Below are positions 51,649 through 60,782 of a stretch of DNA of 64,000 nucleotides, piece by piece. The stretch is from Faecalicatena_A orotica. GTDB lineage: Bacteria > Bacillota > Clostridia > Lachnospirales > Lachnospiraceae. Within the stretch, counting starts at the first letter, position 1. Every line of letters begins with the position of its first letter. The stretch lies in the NCBI RefSeq assembly GCF_040545875.1, contig NZ_JBEPMR010000006.1. One strand, 5' to 3'. A model generated the notes under the pieces. That model did no database searches. It had not been told where the DNA came from and was given only the letters and a program-made list of their open reading frames with translations. The translations under genes were made by a program, and so were the position numbers.

Positions 51649-53025
51649 ATGAGGTACTTTTTAAATAAATATAGTGGTACATTTTTGCTTTTTGTGGTAT
51701 TCGAACAGATAATAGTTGCTTTTTCTACTTTTTGTATGATTAAACTAGGAACAGGAATTACAGATGAACATAGTTTAATATGGTTTTGGGAGTTTGTAAT
51801 ATCTCTTGTGATTGTTTTTGTTCCAAGAATATTTAAGCAAAAATGTATGGTAAAGGCAAAATATGCATCCTTTAAATGCTATGTTTCTTTATATGAAGAA
51901 AATTTGTATAATTATCCTTATTTAAAAACAAATCATGAATTTTGTAAAAGGAGGCAATCTTTTTTTCATAACCAAACATGGCAGGTCATTGAAGAAACAT
52001 ATGCTTTTGTGGGAGATTTTTCTGCAACAGTTCTAAATGTTCTGTTTAATATCTTAGTAATAGGATTTTCTTTAAATATCAGATTTATTGTGGCATATAT
52101 TTGTTCCGCATGTGTTATTGCGGCTGGCCTGTTTTCAACAAAAAAAATTATTGCAAGAAAAAGTGATGTTGCACAAGTTACTCAGAGCAGTGTGCAGGAA
52201 GCAATGTTTGATGGATGGGATACGCTTTTAATTGGCAATCGTTATAACTGGTCTCAATGGATGCAGTCATTTAAAGCAAAAACGAAAGATGCTGAACAAG
52301 CAGAAGTGAATTATAATATACTTAATAACTTTTTATCTTTTCTCATTATGGCTGGAAGCATTATACCTATAATTATTGTAACTGTAAAAATGATTTTGAA
52401 TAATTTGAATAGTGTAGGTATGTTAACGGCCATACTTGTAACATTGCCAAGACAGGTTAGTAATATACAATATTTAAGCATTGTGATTGAATATCTTACA
52501 GAACTTGTTGGGATTAAGGAAAAGATAAATAATATTAATGATGCTTTGAAAAAAGTAGAACATCCTGAAAAATATTATGGAACAATACAATGGAATAATA
52601 TTTCTTTTTTTATTTGTGGAAGAGAAAATATATTTTGTAATTTGGAAGAATGTATGAACTTTTTAGCAGAACGTGTAAATAATGGTGTACCCGGACGCTT
52701 GGTTATAAAAGGAAAAAATGGAAGTGGTAAAACTACATTACTAATGCTAATAAAAGAATATTTCGGTAACGATGCATATCTTTTTCCAAATCATACGCGA
52801 CTTTACTTTGAGAAGAACGATGTGAAAGAATATTCTACTGGTCAGAGATTTAGAGCGAACATAGAAGATCTTATTAAGAATAATATTCAAAGTCAAGTGA
52901 AATTAATACTTTTTGATGAATGGAACGCTAATCTGGATATACGTAATCAAGCAGCAGTTTCAGAATACATAGATCAGTTAGCAACTACATTAGTGGTTGT
53001 TGAAGTGAGGAATAGAGAATTGTGA
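51649..53025 (+). CDS. ABC half-transporter with degenerate ATPase domain
   Basis: The 458-residue protein has five to six membrane segments (residues about 10-290) and a C-terminal ABC ATPase domain. Walker A is GKNGSGKT (355-362) and Walker B with catalytic glutamate is LILFDEW (Asp423, Glu424). The signature is altered (YSTGQR instead of LSGGQ), and the H-loop histidine is missing (the protein ends VVVEVRNREL). At 458 residues it is about 100 shorter than normal exporters. AT-rich codons contrast with the neighbours. Peptide export or self-protection is a guess from the small membrane peptide upstream. Confidence 0.75.
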   Translation: MRYFLNKYSGTFLLFVVFEQIIVAFSTFCMIKLGTGITDEHSLIWFWEFVISLVIVFVPRIFKQKCMVKAKYASFKCYVSLYEENLYNYPYLKTNHEFCKRRQSFFHNQTWQVIEETYAFVGDFSATVLNVLFNILVIGFSLNIRFIVAYICSACVIAAGLFSTKKIIARKSDVAQVTQSSVQEAMFDGWDTLLIGNRYNWSQWMQSFKAKTKDAEQAEVNYNILNNFLSFLIMAGSIIPIIIVTVKMILNNLNSVGMLTAILVTLPRQVSNIQYLSIVIEYLTELVGIKEKINNINDALKKVEHPEKYYGTIQWNNISFFICGRENIFCNLEECMNFLAERVNNGVPGRLVIKGKNGSGKTTLLMLIKEYFGNDAYLFPNHTRLYFEKNDVKEYSTGQRFRANIEDLIKNNIQSQVKLILFDEWNANLDIRNQAAVSEYIDQLATTLVVVEVRNREL

Positions 53026-53059
53026 TTTTATAATGTAGTAGAAAAAATATGAAAGCCTT

Positions 53060-53101
53060 TAAAAATGGGGAACAGGCGAATATTCGCCGTTCCCCGCAAT
53101 A
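53060..53101 (-). terminator. tmRNA terminator hairpin (right copy)
   Basis: Directly after the tmRNA 3' end on the minus strand, a long stem (GGGGAACGGCGAATATTCGCC with its partner) is followed by ATTTTTAAA. It is the natural terminator of ssrA; the copy at 51576-51617 matches it at 40 of 42 positions. Confidence 0.85.
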
Positions 53102-53102
53102 G

Positions 53103-53444
53103 TGGACCTGGCGGGAATCGAACCCGCGTCCAAAAACCTATCCCATGTACTTCTACTATCATAGTCAGTTCTTTGTCATTCCCTCTGCCGTACGAAAACT
53201 AACATCCTTACGGTTTCAGTAGCTTCATGATACGCCTACTGGCTCAAAGCTTTGCCAATATCGTTTCCCGCATAGTCGGTGCCAGATTCCCGGGGTGCGG
53301 GTACCCCGGGGCTGACATGCAGCATTTAGGCTGCAGCTAATTCGAAATTATCGTTAGCGTTTAATTTTAATTTTGCGATTTGACGCATCAGCCTGCGGAT
53401 AGCTTCTCCATCTTCAAGATCCCTGTCGAAACCAGTACAAGCCC
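53103..53444 (-). ncRNA. ssrA: tmRNA (transfer-messenger RNA)
   Basis: On the minus strand the 342-nt RNA begins GGGCTTG and ends CAGGTCCA; these ends pair over 7 bp (two G-U) as the tRNA-like acceptor stem. Conserved parts are TGGTTTCGACAGG near the 5' end and the T arm GGTTCGATTCCCGCC. The tag frame (53326-53358) reads ANDNFELAAA and stop. CCA is not encoded and must be added. It rescues stalled ribosomes with SmpB, encoded at 33760. Confidence 0.96.
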
Positions 53445-53464
53445 TTAGATGTTTCTGCATATCC

Positions 53465-53493
53465 ATTCTATAGAAAAGGTCCCGTAAAGTCAA
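53465..53493 (-). promoter_or_regulatory. Promoter of ssrA
   Basis: On the minus strand TTGACT (53488-53493), 17 bp, TAGAAT (53465-53470); transcription would start about 14 nt before the mature 5' end. Confidence 0.75.
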
Positions 53494-53636
53494 GGCATTC
53501 AGGGAAAATTACATTTCTTTCCTTAATGTGACAATTTTTAGAGCGTTACAGTTTACCTGAATTTTACATAAAATAGTGGTTTCATGAACAGAAATGTGTG
53601 ATAGTATGTAAAAGGATTTACTTTGCGTTATATTTG

Positions 53637-53666
53637 TTGAACTATTATCCTTATATAAGGTATAAT
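53637..53666 (+). promoter_or_regulatory. Promoter with internal palindrome before the phospholipase-like gene
   Basis: TTGAAC (53637-53642), 18 bp, TATAAT (53661-53666). The spacer contains the perfect palindrome CCTTATATAAGG (53649-53660), a possible repressor site. The leader up to 53843 is about 170 nt and shows no gene. Confidence 0.6.
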
Positions 53667-53843
53667 GATGTAGACAGTATGAAGTTTTTGGAATGAAGTT
53701 CTGTCAAGAGGGGGACAACTGAGAATAGAAAGCTGTGGATACTGCTCACATGCCGGATATTTTTTACATAGCATGAAGATGTCGCGAATAAGGGCATTAA
53801 GTGCTTACAATGATAATAATAAGAGGAAAAGAGGTCTTTTACT

Positions 53844-54665
53844 ATGCCAACAACGTATGCACATTACAAATTCGGAAAAGATGTAATCAGCGCCCTTCCG
53901 AGACCGCTTGAGACATCGGTTGAGAACAACAGGGCACTGTTTGATATAGGGCTGCACGGGCCGGATATTCTGTTCTATTATAAGGCGCTTTCTGAGAATC
54001 CGGTGAGTGCGCAGGGGTATGCACTCCATGATAAGATGGCCGATGAGTTTTTCAAAAATGCAGTGGATGTGATCGAAAAGTCTGAGAATCCTGCGGCGGC
54101 AAGAGCTTATATGTATGGTTTTATCTGTCATTTTGCACTGGACAGTGAGTGCCACAAGTACATTGAAAAGATGATTCAGGTCAGCGGAATCAGTCATTTT
54201 GAACTGGAGATGGAGTTCGACCGTTATCTGCTGACAGAGGACCATATCAATCCTCTCACATATCTTGGGACGAAGCATATACATCCGGATATGGAGAATG
54301 CGAAGGTTATCGCTCCGTTTTTTGACGGACTGGAGGCAGAGACGGTGAAGAAGGCATTGAGCTCCATGATTACGTTTCATAAGCTTCTGATGGCACCGAC
54401 CAAAGGACGGAGAAAGGTACTTTTTACGGCGATGAAGGCGGCCAGATGTTATGATTCCAAGCATGGCATGGTCATGAGTGAGGAGCCGAATCCGGCATGT
54501 GCAGAGTACTGCCTGCTTCTGAAGAAGCTCTATGCAGGAGCGGTGCCTCTGGCCGCAGGACTGATCATTCAATATCAGAAGACACTGTTTCAAAAGGCAG
54601 AACTGCCGGGACGGTTCCATGAGACATTCGGTGCCGGAGACAACTGGGAATCACTGCCGCTATAG
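53844..54665 (+). CDS. Zinc-dependent phospholipase C-family protein
   Basis: This 273-residue protein has the Zn_dep_PLPC pattern: PTTYAHYKFG at the start, then GLHGPDILFYY, HDKMADEFF and GFICHFALDSECHKYIE. Together these supply the histidine and aspartate ligands for a zinc cluster. There is no signal peptide, so unlike secreted phospholipase C toxins it is probably cytoplasmic; substrates of these small homologues are unknown. The promoter carries a palindrome that may bind a regulator. Confidence 0.87.
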   Translation: MPTTYAHYKFGKDVISALPRPLETSVENNRALFDIGLHGPDILFYYKALSENPVSAQGYALHDKMADEFFKNAVDVIEKSENPAAARAYMYGFICHFALDSECHKYIEKMIQVSGISHFELEMEFDRYLLTEDHINPLTYLGTKHIHPDMENAKVIAPFFDGLEAETVKKALSSMITFHKLLMAPTKGRRKVLFTAMKAARCYDSKHGMVMSEEPNPACAEYCLLLKKLYAGAVPLAAGLIIQYQKTLFQKAELPGRFHETFGAGDNWESLPL

Positions 54666-54726
54666 GCGGGGATGACCGGAAGCATTTGTTTTTCAGGAAG
54701 ACTCAAATGATGTGAGGGGGAAGGCT

Positions 54727-55977
54727 ATGAAATTTAAAATGACGGCTTTGGAGAAGAAGTGGGTACTGTATGATGTGGGGAATTCAGCATTCGTTATGCT
54801 GGTAGCAACGATTTTCCCAATTTATTTTAACCACCTTGCCGATCAGGCGGGGATATCATCAGTCAATTATCTGGCATACTGGGGATATGCAACATCGATC
54901 TGCACCCTGCTTGTTGCAATTTTGGGTCCTACACTGGGAGCTGTTGCGGATACGAAGAATTACAAGAAGGTTATTTTTTCTGTCTGTCTGGGTGTGGGTG
55001 TCATAGGATGTGTTGTTATGGGGTTTATATCCTCCTGGATCTGGTTTCTCGGTATTTTTATTCTGGCTAAGACAGGATATTCCTCCAGCCTCATTTTTTA
55101 TGATGCCATGCTTACAGACGTGACCGAGCCGGAGAGGATGGACATAGTATCCTCACAAGGGTTTGCATGGGGATATATCGGGAGCTGTATTCCGTTTGTG
55201 GCGAGCCTCGGGGTGGTACTTGGCGCAGGAAAGCTCGGGCTTGGGATGCAGACGTCGATGGCCATTGCCTTCCTGATTACGGCGGTATGGTGGCTGCTGT
55301 CAGCCTTTCCACTGCTTGGGGCTTATAAGCAGAAGTATTTTGTGGAGACAACAGAACATATTGTGAAGAACAGCTTCAGCCGTCTGGGGCATACATTTAA
55401 AGATATCGCGAAAGAAAAGCATATTCTTATTTTCCTGATTGCATTCTTTTTCTATATTGACGGCGTTTATACGGTAATTGATATGGCTACGGCCTATGGT
55501 CAGGCACTGGGGCTGGATAGCACGGGGCTGCTGCTTGCACTGCTTTTAACGCAGATCGTTGCTTTCCCCTGTGTACTTATTTTCAGCAGGCTGTCCAAGA
55601 AGATATCATCCACAACGATTATCACAATCTGTATTGCGGCATATCTGGGCATCGCTATTTATGCATACTGGCTGGATACGCAGCTTGATTTCTGGATACT
55701 GGCAGTGCTTGTGGGTATGTTTCAGGGGACGATTCAGGCCCTGTCGCGTTCCTATTTTGCCAAGATCATTCCGGCGGAAAAGTCAGGAGAGTATTTCGGT
55801 ATCTATGATATCTGCGGGAAAGGGGCTTCTATATTCGGAACTGCATTTGTATCTGTATTGAGCCAGCTTACCGGCAATGTGAATATCGGGGTGAGTGCGT
55901 TATCTGTCATGTTTTTGGTGGGACTTCTGCTGTTTCGTAAGGCTGTAAAGGCTAACGGGCAGCTTACAGGGAATTAA
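54727..55977 (+). CDS. MFS transporter, UMF1/Atg22-like
   Basis: This 416-residue membrane protein with about 12 segments has the UMF1 family start EKKWVLYDVGNSAFVMLVATIFPIYF and the motif GPTLGAVADTKNYKK. Fungal relatives (Atg22) export amino acids from the vacuole; the role of bacterial members is open. The start at 54727 follows a G-rich AGGGGGAAG site. A terminator lies shortly after. Confidence 0.87.
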   Translation: MKFKMTALEKKWVLYDVGNSAFVMLVATIFPIYFNHLADQAGISSVNYLAYWGYATSICTLLVAILGPTLGAVADTKNYKKVIFSVCLGVGVIGCVVMGFISSWIWFLGIFILAKTGYSSSLIFYDAMLTDVTEPERMDIVSSQGFAWGYIGSCIPFVASLGVVLGAGKLGLGMQTSMAIAFLITAVWWLLSAFPLLGAYKQKYFVETTEHIVKNSFSRLGHTFKDIAKEKHILIFLIAFFFYIDGVYTVIDMATAYGQALGLDSTGLLLALLLTQIVAFPCVLIFSRLSKKISSTTIITICIAAYLGIAIYAYWLDTQLDFWILAVLVGMFQGTIQALSRSYFAKIIPAEKSGEYFGIYDICGKGASIFGTAFVSVLSQLTGNVNIGVSALSVMFLVGLLLFRKAVKANGQLTGN

Positions 55978-56043
55978 ATCAGAGACGGAGGATATTCTGC
56001 CTGATCTGGGGACCGGCTGCTAATTGAAAATAAAAGAATTTAG

Positions 56044-56080
56044 AATCAACCGTTTAAATAGCTGAACGGTTGATTTTTTT
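56044..56080 (+). terminator. Terminator after the UMF1-type gene
   Basis: AATCAACCGTT (56044-56054) pairs with AACGGTTGATT (56065-56075), followed by TTTTT. Confidence 0.92.
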
Positions 56081-56189
56081 GCTTAAATTTTTTATTAAAT
56101 AATAACGAATTCACACTCTCTTTTGCAGCGGTTCATGTTATAATATCAATATTTAACGGGGGAATATCAGACAGACGAGGAGAAGCATT

Positions 56190-56894
56190 ATGAATGATTT
56201 CGTAAAACTTGAAGAAATAACGAAAGTATACAAAATGGGGGAAGTGGAAATCCGCGCAGTAGATGGCATTAACTTTGCAATCAACAAGGGGGAATTTGTC
56301 ATAATCGTAGGTCCCAGTGGTGCCGGAAAGACGACGGTACTGAATATTTTGGGCGGAATGGATACGGCCACGGACGGCAGGATTACTGTCGACGGGGAGG
56401 ATATCACAGGTTTTAATTCGAGACAGCTTACGGGATACCGCAGGAATGATATTGGTTTCGTGTTCCAGTTTTATAATCTGGTGCCGAATCTGACGGCACT
56501 GGAGAATGTTGAGCTTGCCCTGCAGATTTGTAAAAACCCACTGGATGCAAGAGTGGTTCTGGAGGAAGTAGGACTTGGGGACCGCCTGGATAACTTTCCT
56601 GCACAGCTCTCAGGCGGGGAGCAGCAGCGGGTATCCATCGCCCGGGCACTGGCAAAGAACCCGAAGCTTCTGCTCTGTGATGAGCCGACAGGGGCGCTGG
56701 ATTATAATACAGGGAAATCTATCTTAAAACTGCTTCAGGACATGTGCCGGGAGCGCGGCATGACAGTGATCGTTATCACTCATAATTCAGCACTTGCACC
56801 AATGGCAGACAGACTGATCAGGATCAAGAACGGAAAAGTTTCAAGCATGGAAGTGAACGAGAATCCGAGATCAATAGACGAAATTGAATGGTAG
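56190..56894 (+). CDS. ABC transporter ATPase, LolD/MacB type
   Basis: This 234-residue ATPase has all motifs: GPSGAGKTT (Walker A), FYNLVPNLTALENVE (Q-loop region FQFYNL), LSGGEQQRVSIARAL (signature), LLLCDEPTGALD (Walker B) and the H-loop in VITHNSAL. It drives the large FtsX-like permease encoded 9 nt later. GAGGAG precedes the ATG, and an extended -10 TGTTATAAT lies at 56136-56144. MacB-type pairs in Gram-positives act in peptide or envelope-stress handling rather than classical substrate transport. Confidence 0.95.
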   Translation: MNDFVKLEEITKVYKMGEVEIRAVDGINFAINKGEFVIIVGPSGAGKTTVLNILGGMDTATDGRITVDGEDITGFNSRQLTGYRRNDIGFVFQFYNLVPNLTALENVELALQICKNPLDARVVLEEVGLGDRLDNFPAQLSGGEQQRVSIARALAKNPKLLLCDEPTGALDYNTGKSILKLLQDMCRERGMTVIVITHNSALAPMADRLIRIKNGKVSSMEVNENPRSIDEIEW

Positions 56895-56903
56895 GGCTAA
56901 GAT

Positions 56904-59900
56904 ATGAGTAAGAAGGCACTGAGAAAAGATTTTTATATGGAAATACGCCGCAGCCTCGGGCGTTTTCTTTCTATATTTTTTATTGTTGCAATCGGGGTTG
57001 CATTCTTCTCCGGAATCCGCTCTGCGGAGCCGGATATGCGTCTCTCGGGCGACGCTTACTTTGATGAGAAGAATCTGATGGATATTAAGGTAGTCAGCAC
57101 ACTGGGCCTGACAAAAGACGATCTGAAAGCGCTTCAGGAGGTCGACGGTATCCAGAAGGCTGAGGCCGGTTATTCAACGGACGCGTTGTGCAGTGTATAT
57201 GACAGCAAAAAGGTAGTACATATTACATCGCTTCTTCCTTCCATGAATGAAGTAACTGTGGAAGAGGGGCGGCTTCCGCAGAAAAGTGGCGAGTGCGCTG
57301 TGGATGTGGATTTCTTATCTTCCAGTGAGTATAAGATCGGCGACAAGATTACATTTACATCCGGTAATGACGATGACATTAAGGATACGCTGAAGAATGA
57401 CACTTTTACAATTGTGGGGAGTGTGAGCAGTCCGTGCTACATTTCTTTCCACAGAGGCAGCAGTACGATCGGGACAGGTTCCGTCAGTGGATTCGTTTGT
57501 GTCCCTGAAAGCAGTTTTGATATGGATGTGTATACGGAGCTGTATGCAGCAGTCGACGGGGCGAAAGAGCTGACTGCATTTACGGATGAATATGATGACA
57601 GAGTTGAGGCTGTGATGGATGAAGTCGAGAAGATCCGTAAGACGAGGGAAAATGCCAGGTACAAGGAAATTGTAGATGAAGCCAATGAAAAGCTGGACGA
57701 TGCCAAGAAAGAATTAGACGATGCCAGACAGGAAGCAAATGAGAAGCTAAATGATGCAAAAGCAAAGCTGGACGACGGCAGAAACAAGCTGAATGATGCA
57801 AGGACCGAGATTGCAGACGGTTATGCAAAACTGGAAGATTCCAGTAACCAGCTGAATGAGAAGCAGGCAGAGGTAGATCAGGGCTATGCAGATTTAAATG
57901 CACAGACTGATACGTTGAATGAAAAGATTGAAGAGCTGAACCAGGCGAAGGAACAGTACGCCGCACTTGTTTCAAGCGGGATGACAGACCCGCAGACGCT
58001 TGGGACGCTTCAGGTGATGGAGGCGTCAATAGCCGAAGGTGACCAGCAGATCGAGGCTGCCCGCGCCCAGATTGAGGAGGCAGCCGCCCAGCTCAATGAC
58101 GGACAGCAGCAGATCAATGACGGATGGGCTCAGGTTGAACAGGGACGTAATGATCTTGCTGATGCAGAGAGTGAGATTTCCTCAAAAGAGCAGGAATTAA
58201 ATGACGCACAGAAAGAGTATGACGACGCGAAAAAAGAAGCGGACACGAAGATTGCGGATGGCGAGAAGAAGATTCAGGATGCAGAAGATGACATCAGAAA
58301 GATTGACCATGCAAAATGGTACATCTATGACAGGAGCACCCTGACAGAATACACAGGGTATGGGGAAAATGCAGACCGTATGAAGGCGATCGGCCAGGTA
58401 TTCCCGGTATTGTTCTTCCTCGTGGCTGCACTGATCAGCCTGACAACCATGACACGTATGGTGGAGGAACAAAGGACTCTGATTGGTACGCTGAAAGCAC
58501 TGGGATATGAGCGGCATTCGATTGCCGGGAAATATCTCGGCTATGCCTGCCTGGCAACCGTCAGTGGAAGTATTTTGGGAATTCTGATTGGTGAGAAAAT
58601 ACTTCCTTATATTATTATTACTGCATACGGGATAATGTACCAGCATATGCCGAACGTCGAGATCCCGTATAATATGTTCTACGGTCTGACTGCATCGGCA
58701 GCCGCGCTGGCGTGTACGCTGCTTGCAACGATTTTCTCCTGTTTTAATGAGATGAGGGAACAGGCGGCAGAACTGATGCGCCCGCCGGCACCGAAGCAGG
58801 GAAAACGTGTATTTATGGAAAGGATTCCATTTATATGGAAGCATCTGAGTTTTATCTGGAAGGCAACCGTAAGAAACCTGATCCGTTATAAAAAGAGGTT
58901 TTTCATGACCGTTTTTGGAATCGGCGGCTGTATGGCACTGCTTTTGGTCGGATTTGGACTGAAAGACTCAATCTTTGATATTGCGGTATTCCAGTATAAT
59001 GATATTCAGCTCTATGACGGAAACATCATTCTTGATGAGGATGCATCCAATGAGCAGAAAGAGGAATCCTTCGACATATTGACATCCGACTCACGGGTGG
59101 AAAGCACGGCGGAGAACCTTCTCCAGCAGATAGAGGTCAGCCACGGCAAGGTAACGAAGGATGTATATCTGAATGTACCGCGCAATGTGGAGGGATTTTC
59201 AGATTTTGTCGTGTTTAAGAACCGGATTACGGGTGAACATTATAAACTGGATGACAAGGGCGCCATCCTGAATGAAAAGATGGCAAAAACACTGGACGTA
59301 AAAGCCGGTGATACTATCAGGATTAAAGATGATGATAAGGGTGAGATTGAGGTCAGAATAGAAAATATATGTGAGAACTACATGGGGCATTATCTCTATA
59401 TGACACCCGGATTATATGAGGAACTTTACGGGAAGGCCCCGGACTATAATTCGATCTACTATAAAATGAAGGCCGGAAAAGAGGGCCAGATAGAAAAGGT
59501 TGGAGAATCTATTCTGGAGACGAAAGGGGCTTTGAGTGTCAGCTATACAAATACACTTCAGGACCAGTTGGACAGCATGCTTAGCAGTCTGGATATCGTT
59601 CTGATTGTACTCGTGATTTCAGCAGGAATGCTTGCCTTTGTCGTACTCTATAATCTGAATAATATCAACATTACGGAACGGCAGAGAGAACTGGCCACAT
59701 TAAAAGTACTGGGATTTTATGATAATGAAGTATCGGCTTATGTGTACAGGGAGAATATCATCCTGACTGTGATTGGTGCCCTTTTCGGAATGTTCCTTGG
59801 AAAATTGCTGCATCAATTTGTCATCGTAACGGTTGAGATTGATTCGGTGATGTTCGGCCGGGAGATTGATCCGAGCAGTTTTGTTTATAGTTTTTTGATT

Positions 59901-59990
59901 ACAATCGGATTCTCGCTTTTTGTTAATGCGGTGATGTATTTTAAACTGAAGAGGATCAATATGGTTGAATCTTTGAAAAGTGTGGAATAA
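56904..59990 (+). CDS. FtsX-like ABC permease with extracellular coiled coil
   Basis: This 1028-residue permease begins with a membrane segment (FLSIFFIVAIGVAFFSGIRSAEP). A MacB-like periplasmic domain follows, then a long coiled coil rich in ANEKLDDAKKELDDARQ-type heptads (about residues 250-470). The first FtsX core comes next (VFPVLFFLVAALISLTTMTRMVEEQRTLIGTLKALGYERHSI), then a second outside domain and a second FtsX core near the C-terminus (ITERQRELATLKVLGFYDNEVSAYVYREN). The coiled coil may span the wall to reach a target such as a hydrolase or extracellular peptide, as in the FtsEX and MacAB mechanotransmission model. The two-component genes downstream are probably part of the same system. 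Confidence 0.9.
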   Translation: MSKKALRKDFYMEIRRSLGRFLSIFFIVAIGVAFFSGIRSAEPDMRLSGDAYFDEKNLMDIKVVSTLGLTKDDLKALQEVDGIQKAEAGYSTDALCSVYDSKKVVHITSLLPSMNEVTVEEGRLPQKSGECAVDVDFLSSSEYKIGDKITFTSGNDDDIKDTLKNDTFTIVGSVSSPCYISFHRGSSTIGTGSVSGFVCVPESSFDMDVYTELYAAVDGAKELTAFTDEYDDRVEAVMDEVEKIRKTRENARYKEIVDEANEKLDDAKKELDDARQEANEKLNDAKAKLDDGRNKLNDARTEIADGYAKLEDSSNQLNEKQAEVDQGYADLNAQTDTLNEKIEELNQAKEQYAALVSSGMTDPQTLGTLQVMEASIAEGDQQIEAARAQIEEAAAQLNDGQQQINDGWAQVEQGRNDLADAESEISSKEQELNDAQKEYDDAKKEADTKIADGEKKIQDAEDDIRKIDHAKWYIYDRSTLTEYTGYGENADRMKAIGQVFPVLFFLVAALISLTTMTRMVEEQRTLIGTLKALGYERHSIAGKYLGYACLATVSGSILGILIGEKILPYIIITAYGIMYQHMPNVEIPYNMFYGLTASAAALACTLLATIFSCFNEMREQAAELMRPPAPKQGKRVFMERIPFIWKHLSFIWKATVRNLIRYKKRFFMTVFGIGGCMALLLVGFGLKDSIFDIAVFQYNDIQLYDGNIILDEDASNEQKEESFDILTSDSRVESTAENLLQQIEVSHGKVTKDVYLNVPRNVEGFSDFVVFKNRITGEHYKLDDKGAILNEKMAKTLDVKAGDTIRIKDDDKGEIEVRIENICENYMGHYLYMTPGLYEELYGKAPDYNSIYYKMKAGKEGQIEKVGESILETKGALSVSYTNTLQDQLDSMLSSLDIVLIVLVISAGMLAFVVLYNLNNINITERQRELATLKVLGFYDNEVSAYVYRENIILTVIGALFGMFLGKLLHQFVIVTVEIDSVMFGREIDPSSFVYSFLITIGFSLFVNAVMYFKLKRINMVESLKSVE

Positions 59991-60101
59991 AAGTTACTGT
60001 TTATGCCCGCAGGGCGCGTATTTTCACAGTTTTGCCATATTTACCTGTTATGATACAAAAAGTAATAAACAGAGTAATCATGCGGATAGGAGACGATCAG
60101 G

Positions 60102-60782
60102 ATGGAGAAAGTCAAAGTTTTAGTTGTAGATGATGAAAGCAGGATGCGTAAGCTTGTGAAGGATTTCCTGACAAGGGAAGGATATATTGTGCTGGAGGCC
60201 GGAGACGGCATGGAGGCTATGGATATTTTTTATGAGGATAAGGAAATTGCCCTGATTATACTGGATGTTATGATGCCAAAGATGGACGGATGGCAGGTTT
60301 TAAGGGAGATCAGGGAGCACTCTAAGGTGCCTGTTATTATGCTGACCGCACGTTCCGAAGAACGGGATGAACTCCAGGGATTCGATCTTGGAGTCGATGA
60401 GTACATTTCAAAACCGTTTAGTCCGAAGATCCTTGTGGCGAGAGTGGAGGCCATTCTCAGGCGGACGAAAGGGATTGAAGCCTCAGATGTGATAGATGCA
60501 GGCGGTATTATGATAGATAAAGCTGCACACATCGTTAAAATAGACGATAAGGCTATTGACTTAAGCTACAAAGAATTTGAGCTGCTCACATATTTTGTTG
60601 AGAATCAGGGCATTGCACTTTCCCGGGAGAAGATTCTGAATAATGTATGGAATTATGATTATTTCGGGGATGCCCGTACCATTGATACCCATGTCAAGAA
60701 GTTAAGGAGCAAGCTCGGCGATAAAGGGGAATACATTAAGACCATCTGGGGGATGGGATATAAATTCGAGGTGGAAGCATGA
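60102..60782 (+). CDS. OmpR/PhoB-family response regulator
   Basis: This 226-residue protein has a receiver domain (VKVLVVDDESRMRKLV, phospho-acceptor Asp in LIILDVMMPKMDGWQVL, conserved lysine in SKPFSPKIL) and a winged-helix domain (LSYKEFELLTYFVENQGIALSREKILNNVWNYDYFGDARTIDTHVKKLRSKLG). It overlaps the kinase gene by ATGA. It probably controls the upstream ABC genes, but no operator was identified. Confidence 0.96.
   Translation: MEKVKVLVVDDESRMRKLVKDFLTREGYIVLEAGDGMEAMDIFYEDKEIALIILDVMMPKMDGWQVLREIREHSKVPVIMLTARSEERDELQGFDLGVDEYISKPFSPKILVARVEAILRRTKGIEASDVIDAGGIMIDKAAHIVKIDDKAIDLSYKEFELLTYFVENQGIALSREKILNNVWNYDYFGDARTIDTHVKKLRSKLGDKGEYIKTIWGMGYKFEVEA

Noticed and set aside
53103..53180. 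A tRNA gene suggested by the GGTTCGATTCC arm
   Set aside because: The arm belongs to the tRNA-like end of tmRNA; no anticodon arm is present, and the tag frame and 5' partner strand lie about 340 nt away.
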